Assembly: GCA_003221595.1 (NCBI GenBank)
Contig: QHSM01000032.1
Location: 1-7,106 of the forward strand
Source: Candidatus Rokuibacteriota bacterium
GTDB taxonomy: Bacteria > Methylomirabilota > Methylomirabilia > Rokubacteriales > CSP1-6
Length of the DNA stretch: 7,106 bases
Direction: 5' to 3'
Below are positions 1-6,337 of the stretch, piece after piece. Below the pieces are notes generated by a model, which saw nothing but the letters and a program-made list of their open reading frames with translations, did not search any database and was not told the DNA's origin. A program made the translations under genes and the position numbers. Each line of letters opens with the position of its first letter. The stretch's first letter is position 1.

Positions 1-1194
1 ATGATCCGCTCCGCGGCGAAGAATCACGCGAGCGTCGCCGTCGTCACCGCGGTATCGCAGTATCAGTCTGTCCTCGACGAGCTTCGCGCGAGCGGCGGGT
101 CCCTGGGCGAAGCGACGTGCTACCGGCTCGCCCAGGACGCGTTCCGCCGGACCGCGCAGTACGACGGGGCGATCGCAGCCTACCTGGCGACCGACTCGGC
201 GCCCGAGGGGACTGGCGCCCCGGGCGAGGCGTTCCCGGCCGCGCTCAGGCTCGAAGGCGAGCGGGCCCTCACGCTGCGCTACGGCGAGAATCCCCACCAG
301 GCGGCCGCGTTCTACCGCCAGGCCGCCGCGCCGGCGGTCGGGCTCGGGAGCATGCGACAGCTGCACGGGCCGGAGCTCGGCTACAACAATCTCCTGGATT
401 TCTCGGCGGCCCTTTCGCTCCTGCTCGAGTTCGACCGGCCCGCGGCGGTCGTCATCAAGCATACGAATCCCTGCGGCGCCGCGCTGGGCGATACCGTGGG
501 CGCCGCGATGCTCCGGGCGAAGGCCTCGGACCCGGTCTCGATCTACGGCGGCATCGTCGGCGTCAACCGAACCCTCGACGCGGCCGTCGTGGGGGCGCTC
601 GCGGGGATCTTCGTGGAGATCCTGTTCGCGCCGTCGTACACGCCCGACGCGCTCGAGGAGCTCAAGCGGACGAAGAAGCGCTGCCGGGTGTTCGAGGTGT
701 CCTGCGACCGCGGTGCCTTGCCGCCGCGGCTCGCCGAGTACCGGAGCGTTCTCGGCGGCCTTCTCGCCCAGACGGCCGATCTCGACGATCTCGATCCGGC
801 GGCGCTCCAGACGGTGTCGCGACGGGCCCCGACCGACGCCGAGCGCGAGGCGCTTCGCTTCGCCTGGCGCGTCGCGAAGCACGCGAAGTCGAATGCGATC
901 GTGCTCACGACGGCCGACCAGGTCATCGGGGTCGGAGCCGGGCAGATGAACCGCGTCGACTCCGCGCGCCTGGCGGTCATGCGCGCTCAGGGCCAGGGCC
1001 TCGAGACGGCCGGCACCGTGTGCGCGTCGGATGCGTTCTTCCCGTTCCGCGACGGGCTCGACGTCGTCGCCCAGGCGGGCGCCACCGCCGTGATCCAGCC
1101 CGGCGGCTCGGTGCGCGACGACGAGGTCATCGCCGCCGCCGACGCGCACGGGCTGGCGATGGTCTTCACGGGCCTGCGTCACTTCCGCCACTAG
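1..1194 (+). CDS. purH: Bifunctional PurH (AICAR transformylase / IMP cyclohydrolase), 5' end missing
   Basis: PurH catalyses the last two steps of de novo IMP synthesis in the cytoplasm: formylation of AICAR with 10-formyl-THF, then ring closure of FAICAR to IMP. The window holds 397 residues of a family usually about 510-530 long. The first residues, MIRSAAKNH, match the internal RSAAKNH motif of the cyclohydrolase domain, so the ATG at position 1 is an internal codon and roughly 120-130 N-terminal residues lie upstream. The transformylase domain is complete: RYGENPHQ (93-100), the catalytic KH pair in KHTNPCG (153-159), KSNAI (296-300), GVGAGQMNR (310-318), SDAFFPFRDG (343-352), IQPGGSVRDDEVI (365-377) and the typical C-terminus RHFRH. 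The stretch DPVSIYGGIVGVNR replaces the commoner DPxSAFGGIxAFNR, probably a lineage variant. The stop TAG (1192-1194) lies 14 bases before the next start. The identification is secure. Confidence 0.97.
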   Translation: MIRSAAKNHASVAVVTAVSQYQSVLDELRASGGSLGEATCYRLAQDAFRRTAQYDGAIAAYLATDSAPEGTGAPGEAFPAALRLEGERALTLRYGENPHQAAAFYRQAAAPAVGLGSMRQLHGPELGYNNLLDFSAALSLLLEFDRPAAVVIKHTNPCGAALGDTVGAAMLRAKASDPVSIYGGIVGVNRTLDAAVVGALAGIFVEILFAPSYTPDALEELKRTKKRCRVFEVSCDRGALPPRLAEYRSVLGGLLAQTADLDDLDPAALQTVSRRAPTDAEREALRFAWRVAKHAKSNAIVLTTADQVIGVGAGQMNRVDSARLAVMRAQGQGLETAGTVCASDAFFPFRDGLDVVAQAGATAVIQPGGSVRDDEVIAAADAHGLAMVFTGLRHFRH

Positions 1195-1197
1195 GCC

Positions 1198-1202
1198 GGG
1201 AG
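1198..1202 (+). promoter_or_regulatory. Ribosome binding site of the HTH-TPR gene
   Basis: GGGAG sits six bases before the ATG at 1209, in the 14-base gap after the purH stop. It supports that ATG as the start, even though the same reading frame stays open far upstream through purH. Confidence 0.6.
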
Positions 1203-1208
1203 CGTCCA

Positions 1209-2102
1209 ATGAGCCAGCCCGAGCGGATCTACGGCTTCCGCGAGCTCACCCGGATCCTGACGCTCACGCCGCGGCGGGCGGGGCAGCTCCGTCGCCTCGA
1301 GCTCCTGCGCGGCGATTCGGGCTACACGTTCCGCGACCTCCTGGCGCTGCGCGCTGCGAGCGCGCTGCTCGATGCCGGCGCCTCGGTGCGTCAGATCCGT
1401 GCCGCGTTGACGGCGCTTCGCCGCCAGGATCCTGGGCTCGAGCAGCCCCTGGCCGAGCTGAGGCTGATCGTGGAGGGCGACCGTCTCCTGGCCCAGTCCG
1501 ATCGCGTCCGCTTCGACCCACGCACGGGGCAGATGGTCCTGGCGCTCGACTCCGGCGCTCTCGAGGCGGCGGCCACGGCAACCCTGTCGATGGGCCTCGT
1601 GCGGCCCCTCGCGCCGCCCGCCGACCAGGCCGAGACGTGGTTCGAGCGGGCCAGCGAGTGGGACGGCGACCCGGCCCAGTGGGAGGACGCGATCGTCGCC
1701 TATCGCCGGGTTGTCGCGATCGACCCGACATACGCGGCCGCATGGAACAACCTCGGCCTGCTCCTGCACCGCATGGGCCGCTACGACGAGGCCGAGAGCG
1801 CGTACGCCTCGGCCCTCGAGCAGGACCCGCACTGCTGCGAGGCCGCCTACAACCTCGGCTCGCTCCACGAGGACCGCGGGGCGCCCGAGGATGCGATCCT
1901 CGACTATCGCCGGGCGCTCGAGCTTTCGCCCGACTACGCCGACGCGCACTTCAACCTCGCCGGGGCCCTGGCGCGCAACGGTCGCGACGGGGAGGCCATC
2001 AAGCACTGGCAGCGCTACCTCGAGCTCGATTCCGGCAGCCCGTGGGCGCGCATCGCGCGGGCTCACCTCGAGGGCGTCGATCCGCCGGAGCCGCCGCGAT
2101 GA
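1209..2102 (+). CDS. MerR-type HTH protein fused to TPR repeats, function unknown
   Basis: This gene encodes 297 residues that I cannot assign to a named family. Residues 8-70 look like a MerR-superfamily winged helix-turn-helix: YGFRELTRIL, LTPRRAGQLRRLELL, then GYTFRDLLALRAASALLDAG and SVRQIRAALTALR. Residues about 75-140 form an Ala/Leu-rich linker with no recognisable ligand-binding domain. Residues about 143-276 carry roughly four tetratricopeptide repeats with the usual signature residues: AAWNNLGLLLHRMGRYDEA (177-195), EAAYNLGSLHEDRGAPEDA (211-229), ADAHFNLAGALARNGRDGEA (244-263). No signal peptide or membrane segment is seen, so it is probably cytoplasmic. The ATG at 1209 follows a GGGAG site and begins just ahead of the HTH; the frame upstream of it is only a shadow of purH. 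Its stop overlaps the purD start as ATGA, implying translational coupling. Its place between purH and purD suggests a regulator or scaffold linked to purine synthesis, but that is inference. Confidence 0.88.
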   Translation: MSQPERIYGFRELTRILTLTPRRAGQLRRLELLRGDSGYTFRDLLALRAASALLDAGASVRQIRAALTALRRQDPGLEQPLAELRLIVEGDRLLAQSDRVRFDPRTGQMVLALDSGALEAAATATLSMGLVRPLAPPADQAETWFERASEWDGDPAQWEDAIVAYRRVVAIDPTYAAAWNNLGLLLHRMGRYDEAESAYASALEQDPHCCEAAYNLGSLHEDRGAPEDAILDYRRALELSPDYADAHFNLAGALARNGRDGEAIKHWQRYLELDSGSPWARIARAHLEGVDPPEPPR

Positions 2103-3386
2103 GAGTCCTGATCGTGGGCGGGGGCGGCCGGGAGCACGCGCTCGCCTGGAAGATCGCCCAGAGCCCGATGGTCGACGCGATGTTCGCGGCCCCGGGCAAT
2201 CCCGGGATCGCGCGGCACGCCTCGTGCGTCGACATCGCCGTGGACGCGCACGACGACCTCGTGTCCTTTGCGCGGCGCGAACGGATCGATCTCACCGTCG
2301 TCGGGCCCGAGGTTCCGCTCGTCGCCGGGCTCGCCGACCGGCTCACCGCGGCGGGCCTGACCGTATTCGGGCCCAGCGCGCGAGCCGCCGCCCTCGAGGG
2401 CTCGAAGGTATTCTCGAAGGACCTGATGTCGCGCGCGGGCGTCCCGACGGCACGCTTCGCGAGCTTCGATCAGCCGGCCGCCGCGCGGGGCTACTGCCGC
2501 GAGGTGGGCGCGCCGCTGGTCGTGAAGGCCGACGGGCTCGCGGCCGGCAAGGGGGCGATCGTCTGCCGTAGCCTCGAGGAGGCCGACGCGGCGATCGCCG
2601 AATGCATGGAGCGCCGGGTCTTCGGCCTCTCCGGCGCGCGCGTGGTCGTCGAGGAGTTCATGGTCGGTCAAGAGGTCTCCTTCTTCGTCCTCGCGAACGG
2701 GATCGACGCGCTCCCGCTGGCCGCCGCCGAGGACCACAAGACGGTCTTCGACGGCGATCGTGGCCCCAACACCGGCGGGATGGGATGCTACTCGCCCGTG
2801 CCGTCCTTCGACGACGGCGTCGAGAAGCGGGTGATGGAGACGATCGTGCGGCCGACCCTTGCCGCGCTGGTCCGCGAAGGCGCGCCCTACCGTGGCGTCC
2901 TCTACGTCGGGCTCATGCTGACGGCGGAGGGGCCGAAGGTCATCGAGTACAACTGCCGCTTCGGCGATCCGGAGTGCCAGGCCCTCGTCGTCCGTGCCCC
3001 GGGACCTGGTTCCGTTGCTCCTTGCCGCCGCGAGGGGAGACGCGTGGCCGCCGCCGGCGTCATGGCCTCCGCGGGCGTCGGTCTGCGTGTGCGTCGCGTC
3101 CGGGGGATACCCGGGCAAGTACCCGACCGGACTGCCGATCCGCGGCGTCGACGCCGCCGAAGCCCGGCATGGCGTGCAGGTGTTCCACGCGGGCACCGCG
3201 ACGCGGGCGGGGCAGCTGGTCACCGCGGGCGGGCGGGTCCTGGGCGTGACCGCCTCCGCCGACACGCTCGAGCGCGCGATCGCCACCGCCTACGCGGCGA
3301 TCGGCGAGATCTCGTTCGACGGGATGCACTATCGTACGGATATCGGACGGAGGACGACACGAACCGGATCGTCCTCGGCGCGCTAG
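2099..3386 (+). CDS. purD: Phosphoribosylamine-glycine ligase (GAR synthetase), frameshifted as read
   Basis: PurD is the ATP-grasp enzyme of purine synthesis step 2: phosphoribosylamine + glycine + ATP to GAR. The ATG at 2099 gives the standard N-terminus MRVLIVGGGGREHAL, overlaps the previous stop (ATGA) and has GGAG eight bases upstream (2087-2090). Visible motifs are GPEVPL (69-74), LEGSK (99-103), VKADGLAAGKG (142-152), HKTVFDGDRGPNTGGMG (213-229) and EYNCRFGDPE (283-292). After residue 300 (base 2998) the same frame loses all PurD similarity. The C-terminal domain continues one frame over from base 3000: RDLVPLLLAAARGD, CVASGGYPGKYPTGLPI, VFHAGTA, GQLVTAGGRVLGVTA, FDGMHYRTDIG, ending at TAG 3384-3386. 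Joining 2099-2998 to 3000-3383 gives 428 residues, the family's usual length. The unbroken frame runs to 3412 (437 residues), so a simple gene caller would report a normal-sized protein with a nonsense tail. Either the sequence has an indel error or the gene is truly damaged. Confidence 0.93.
2977..3009 (+). other. Frameshift site in purD within an imperfect inverted repeat
   Basis: The PurD reading moves from the frame of 2099 to the frame of 3000 near the CCCCGGG run at 2997-3003. A one-base insertion or a two-base loss would both explain it. In E. coli and B. subtilis PurD (recalled sequences) nine residues separate the Gln after FGDPE from the conserved Asp of DLV. Removing one base here gives eight and adding two gives nine, which slightly favours a two-base loss. 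CCAGGCCC (2977-2984) pairs with GGGACCTGG (3001-3009) apart from one bulged A, so the break lies at the foot of a GC-rich hairpin. Such structures are prone to polymerase slippage and to sequencing errors. Confidence 0.8.
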
Positions 3387-3396
3387 GGCGCCGGGG

Positions 3397-3403
3397 AAGG
3401 AGG
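3397..3403 (+). promoter_or_regulatory. Strong Shine-Dalgarno site of purE
   Basis: AAGGAGG stands five bases before the GTG at 3409. It is the strongest ribosome binding site in the window and decides the GTG start of purE. It lies after the frame-corrected purD stop at 3386, so purE translation should not depend on an intact purD. Confidence 0.8.
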
Positions 3404-3408
3404 CAGCC

Positions 3409-3942
3409 GTGACTGGACCTGTTCGCGTGGGCATCGTGCTCGGGAGCGATTCCGACCTCGAGGTCATGCTCGAAGCCGTGAAGGTCCTCGACGCGCTCGA
3501 GGTGGGCAGCGAGGTGGTCGTGGCCTCGGCGCACCGCACCCCCGAGCGTACCCACGAGTACGCCTCGACCGCGCACGCGCGCGGTATCGGCGTGCTGATC
3601 GCCGGCGCCGGTGGGGCCGCGGCCCTTCCGGGCGTCCTGGCTGCCAGCTCGCCCCTTCCGGTGATCGGCGTTCCCGTCGCCGCGACGCCGCTCGGCGGCC
3701 TCGACGCGCTTCTGTCGATCGTGCAGATGCCCAAGGGTGTGCCCGTCGCGACCGTGGCGATCGGAAAGTGGGGCGCGGCCAACGCCGGAATGCTCGCCGC
3801 CCAGATCCTGGCGCTCGGCGATGCCGCGCTGGCTTCACGGCTGGCGGCCTACCGTCGGCGGCTCGCCGACGAGGTCGACGAGCGGGCACGCCGCGTGGCG
3901 GCTCAGATGAAGTCAGGCGGGGCTCCGAAGTCGGGGACGTGA
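3409..3942 (+). CDS. purE: N5-carboxyaminoimidazole ribonucleotide mutase, class I PurE
   Basis: Class I PurE converts N5-CAIR, made by PurK, to CAIR in step 6 of purine synthesis. The protein has 177 residues, close to the usual 160-175. It shows the phosphate-binding GSDSD (12-16), SAHRTP with the catalytic His42 (E. coli His45), IAGAGGAAALPG (64-75), IGVPV (86-90), GGLDALLSIVQMPKGVPVATVAIG (96-119) and GAANAGMLAAQIL (122-134). The motif that reads GGAAHLPG in E. coli reads GGAAALPG here, so Ala72 replaces the second active-site histidine (His75). The GTG start is set by AAGGAGG at 3397-3403 and gives MTGPVRVGIVLGSDSD, the expected N-terminus. No purK follows: the next gene is a tRNA-modification enzyme whose GTG overlaps the purE stop as GTGA. 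The class I assignment is firm; the effect of the His to Ala change is unknown. Confidence 0.96.
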   Translation: MTGPVRVGIVLGSDSDLEVMLEAVKVLDALEVGSEVVVASAHRTPERTHEYASTAHARGIGVLIAGAGGAAALPGVLAASSPLPVIGVPVAATPLGGLDALLSIVQMPKGVPVATVAIGKWGAANAGMLAAQILALGDAALASRLAAYRRRLADEVDERARRVAAQMKSGGAPKSGT

Positions 3943-4565
3943 CGGAGCGCCCGCGCGTCGTCCAGGTCGATCCGATGGCGCCCGCGCCGGCCGGGCTTCG
4001 TGCGGCGGCGGACGTCCTGCGCGCCGGCGGTGCCGTGGCGTTTCCGACCGAGACGTTCTACGGCCTGGCTGCGGCCGCGCTCGATCCGGCGTCCGTCAAG
4101 CGCATCTTCGCGCTGAAGGGGAGGCCCGACTCCAGGCCGCTGCTCGTCCTGGTCGACTCCGTGGCCATGGCCGAGACCGTGGCCCACGTCGCCGATCCCG
4201 CGCGAGCCCTGATGGACCGCTACTGGCCCGGCGCGCTCACGCTCGTCCTGCCCGCGCGCACGATCGTGCCGTCGGACGTGACGGCGGGAACGGGAACGCT
4301 CGGAGTCCGCATCTCGTCCCATCCCGTCGCGCACGGTCTCGTGAGGATGCTCGGCGAGCCCGTGACGGCGCCGAGCGCGAACCCCTCGGGGCTCGAGCCG
4401 CCCACGACGGCCGCTGCGGTCGTCGCGTACTTCGCCGGCGGACTCGACCTCGTGCTCGACGGTGGGCCGACGGCCGGCGGCGCTCCCTCGACAGTCCTCG
4501 ACATGACGGTGGAGCCACCGAAGATCATCCGGCAGGGCGCCGTCGTGGTGCGGGCGGAGGCCTGA
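3939..4565 (+). CDS. tsaC: L-threonylcarbamoyladenylate synthase, YrdC/TsaC type
   Basis: This enzyme makes threonylcarbamoyl-AMP from threonine, bicarbonate and ATP. The TsaB/D/E complex then transfers the threonylcarbamoyl group to A37 of tRNAs reading ANN codons (t6A). The protein has 208 residues and consists of the YrdC domain alone, without the extra C-terminal domain of long Sua5 proteins. Visible motifs are FPTETFYGLAAAALD (35-49), the nucleotide-binding KGRPDSRPLLVLV (60-72), WPGALTLVLPA (96-106), GVRISSHPV (122-130), APSANPSG (144-151) and DGGPTAGGAPSTVLD (174-188). The GTG at 3939 is preferred because it overlaps the purE stop and leaves a normal short leader. An ATG at 3975 would also keep the whole domain, and neither has a good Shine-Dalgarno site, so the exact start is less certain than the identity. 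The symbol could equally be ywlC or sua5. Confidence 0.95.
   Translation: MTERPRVVQVDPMAPAPAGLRAAADVLRAGGAVAFPTETFYGLAAAALDPASVKRIFALKGRPDSRPLLVLVDSVAMAETVAHVADPARALMDRYWPGALTLVLPARTIVPSDVTAGTGTLGVRISSHPVAHGLVRMLGEPVTAPSANPSGLEPPTTAAAVVAYFAGGLDLVLDGGPTAGGAPSTVLDMTVEPPKIIRQGAVVVRAEA
4556..4560 (+). promoter_or_regulatory. Ribosome binding site of mobA
   Basis: GGAGG lies inside the last codons of tsaC, six bases before the GTG at 4567. It supports that non-ATG start, which directly precedes the family's N-terminal beta strand. Confidence 0.7.
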
Positions 4566-4566
4566 C

Positions 4567-5160
4567 GTGAAGGTCACGGGCGTCGTGCAGGCCGGCGGCA
4601 AGAGCACGCGGATGGGCGGGCGTCCGAAGGCGTTGATCCAGCTCGGGGGCCGGTCGATCGTCGAGCGCGTGGTCGCGGCCCTCACGCCGGTGGTCGACGA
4701 CGTGCTGGTGGTCACCAACACGCCGGAGCTCTACGCCTTTCTGGGGCTGCCCATGGTCGCCGACGTCTACCCGGACCACGGCTCGCTCGGCGGCATCTAC
4801 TCGGGTCTCAGCGCCGCCGGCGAGATCGCGTTCACGGTCGCGTGCGACATGCCGTTTCTGCACCCGGAGGTCGTCAGGCTGGTCGTCGCGCGCGCCGGTG
4901 AGGGCGACGTCGTCATTCCGCGCGTCGGCGAGCAGTACGAGACCATGCACGCCGCGTACGGCAAGGCGTGCCTGCCGCACATCGAGGAGCGCCTGCGCGC
5001 CGGGCGGCTCAGGATCGTGGGATTCTTCGATCGTGTGCGCGTCGTCGAGATCGGCGAGGCCGAGATCGCCAGGTTCCGCGACCCGGCGGTCGCCTTCATG
5101 AACGTGAACACGCCGGACGAGCTCGAGCGCGCCCGCGCGCTCGCGGCCGAGCTTCGCTGA
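4567..5160 (+). CDS. mobA: Molybdenum cofactor guanylyltransferase, MobA-like
   Basis: MobA joins GMP from GTP to Mo-molybdopterin to give the guanine dinucleotide cofactor used by DMSO-reductase-family molybdoenzymes. The 197 residues form one nucleotidyltransferase (Rossmann-like) domain of typical size: VQAGGKSTRMGGRPKAL (7-23), the nucleotide-binding loop with Lys21; DDVLVVTN (44-51); HGSLGGIYSGL (71-81); VACDMPFL (91-98), with Asp94 the likely metal ligand; YETMHAAYGKACLP (124-137); and FMNVNTPDEL (177-186). The residue before Lys21 is Pro, where MobA usually has Asp (G-x-D-K). G-x-P-K also occurs in related nucleotidyltransferases such as MocA and IspD. The C-terminal half with the NVNTP motif fits MobA best, so I keep that call with some reserve about the exact nucleotide or acceptor. 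One base separates it from tsaC and one base from thiI. Confidence 0.87.
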   Translation: MKVTGVVQAGGKSTRMGGRPKALIQLGGRSIVERVVAALTPVVDDVLVVTNTPELYAFLGLPMVADVYPDHGSLGGIYSGLSAAGEIAFTVACDMPFLHPEVVRLVVARAGEGDVVIPRVGEQYETMHAAYGKACLPHIEERLRAGRLRIVGFFDRVRVVEIGEAEIARFRDPAVAFMNVNTPDELERARALAAELR

Positions 5161-5161
5161 C

Positions 5162-6337
5162 ATGAGCCGGCGGCGACCGGTCGGCCTCGTGCATTACCAC
5201 GAGCTCGGGCTCAAGCGCGGCAACCGCCCGCTCTTCCTACGCCACCTCGCCCGGAATCTCCGGCGCGCGACGTCGGATCTGGGGCCCTTGACCCCACGGC
5301 AGGTCTCGGGCCGAGTGCTGCTCGACCTCGAGAATCATCCCGACCCGGCGGCGGTTCGCGATCGGGTCCGGCGCGTGTGCGGGGTCTCGAGCTTCGCGCT
5401 CGCCTATCGCGTCGCCTCGACGGTCGAGGCGATGAAATCGATCATCGCCTGGCTCGTCGAGGGGCGGACCTTCGCGTCGTTCCGGATCACGGCGCGGCGG
5501 GCGTTCAAGACCTACCCGATGACGAGCGTCGAGCTGAACCGCGAGCTCGGCGCCTTCGTGCTCGAGCGCGTCGCCTCCCGCGTCGACCTGCGCCACCCGG
5601 AGGTCGAGATCCACGTCGAGGTCATGCCCGCCGACACGTTCGTCTACGTCGATCCGGTGCCCGGCCCGGGCGGGCTCCCGGTCGGCGCGAGCGGAACGGT
5701 GGCGGCGCTGCTGTCCGGTGGCATCGATTCGCCGGTCGCCGCCTGGCGCATGATGAAGCGCGGCTGCCGCGTCCTCTTCGTCCACTTCCACAGCGTGCCG
5801 TACCTGCCGCCGACCTCCCAGGCCAAGGCGAAGGCGCTCGTCGGGCTCTTGACCCAGTGGCAGTACGACTCCACGCTGATCCTGGTGCCGTTCGCCGAGA
5901 TCCAGCGCGAGGTCGTGCTCAGCGTTCCGCCGCCCGCCCGGGTCGTGGTCTACCGGCGGCTCATGGTCCGGATCGCCGAGGCGCTCGCCCGCAAGCACGG
6001 AGCGGCCGCGCTGACCACCGGGGAGAGTCTCGGTCAGGTGGCGTCGCAGACCCTCTCGAACATCGCGCGGATCGACGAGGCTGCGGGGATGCCGATCCTG
6101 AGGCCGCTCATCGGCATGGACAAGCTCGAGATCACCGACGAGGCCCGCCGGCTCGGAACGTTCGAGATCTCGATCGAGCCGGACGCCGACTGCTGCACCT
6201 TGTTCGTGCCGAAGCACCCGGCGACGCGCATGTCGGAGCACGAGGTGAGCGCGGTCGAGTCGCGCCTGGAAATCCCGCGGCTCGTCGCGTCGGGATGTGA
6301 CGGCGCCTCGGTCGAGGCGTTCGAGTTCCCGGCATGA
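5162..6337 (+). CDS. thiI: tRNA 4-thiouridine synthase ThiI, short form without rhodanese domain
   Basis: ThiI adenylates U8 of tRNA and replaces its oxygen with sulfur delivered by a cysteine desulfurase, giving s4U8. In some bacteria it also feeds sulfur to thiamine thiazole synthesis. The protein has 391 residues. An N-terminal ferredoxin-like segment contains HYHELGLKRGNRPLF (11-25), matching the family GE-ALKG-NR region. A THUMP domain lies at about 60-165. The PP-loop ATP pyrophosphatase domain carries LLSGGIDSPVAAW (183-195), VHFHSVPY (207-214) and TTGESLGQVASQTLSNI (285-301). DADCCTLFVPKHPATR (341-356) holds an adjacent Cys pair near where E. coli has catalytic Cys344. The protein ends soon after, so the rhodanese domain with E. 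coli Cys456 is absent, as in the B. subtilis type. The ATG at 5162 is one base after the mobA stop; its Shine-Dalgarno site is weak, but the N-terminus has the expected length. Confidence 0.95.
   Translation: MSRRRPVGLVHYHELGLKRGNRPLFLRHLARNLRRATSDLGPLTPRQVSGRVLLDLENHPDPAAVRDRVRRVCGVSSFALAYRVASTVEAMKSIIAWLVEGRTFASFRITARRAFKTYPMTSVELNRELGAFVLERVASRVDLRHPEVEIHVEVMPADTFVYVDPVPGPGGLPVGASGTVAALLSGGIDSPVAAWRMMKRGCRVLFVHFHSVPYLPPTSQAKAKALVGLLTQWQYDSTLILVPFAEIQREVVLSVPPPARVVVYRRLMVRIAEALARKHGAAALTTGESLGQVASQTLSNIARIDEAAGMPILRPLIGMDKLEITDEARRLGTFEISIEPDADCCTLFVPKHPATRMSEHEVSAVESRLEIPRLVASGCDGASVEAFEFPA

Noticed and set aside
1..1194. ATG at position 1 as the true purH start
   Set aside because: It falls on the internal Met/Val-Arg-Ser-Ala-Ala-Lys-Asn-His motif of the cyclohydrolase domain, so the real start lies upstream of the window.
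117..1208. N-terminal extension of the HTH-TPR protein into purH
   Set aside because: This part is an Arg-rich shadow of purH in another frame. The HTH domain begins right after ATG 1209, which has its own ribosome binding site.
2993..3009. Programmed +1 ribosomal frameshifting to make full-length PurD
   Set aside because: The CCCC run is read as GCC-CCG in the incoming frame, so no CCC codon sits in frame for +1 slippage. There is no stop or rare codon at the site. I know of no programmed frameshift in purD, and family spacing fits a two-base loss better.
2977..3009. Inverted repeat as a transcription terminator
   Set aside because: It lies inside the purD coding region, the stem is short and bulged, and no T-run follows.
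2063..3286. Long antisense open frame (407 codons) opposite purD, and similar ones at 1191-2066 and 5237-6241
   Set aside because: Their translations are low-complexity, Arg/Asp/Gly/Ala-rich and match no family. Long antisense frames are expected opposite real genes at this G+C content.
2099..3412. A single intact 437-residue PurD ending at TGA 3410-3412
   Set aside because: The last 137 residues in this frame are an Arg/Gly-rich run without any PurD motif, while the neighbouring frame holds the whole conserved C-terminal domain. The GTGA overlap with purE looks like other junctions here but is probably chance.
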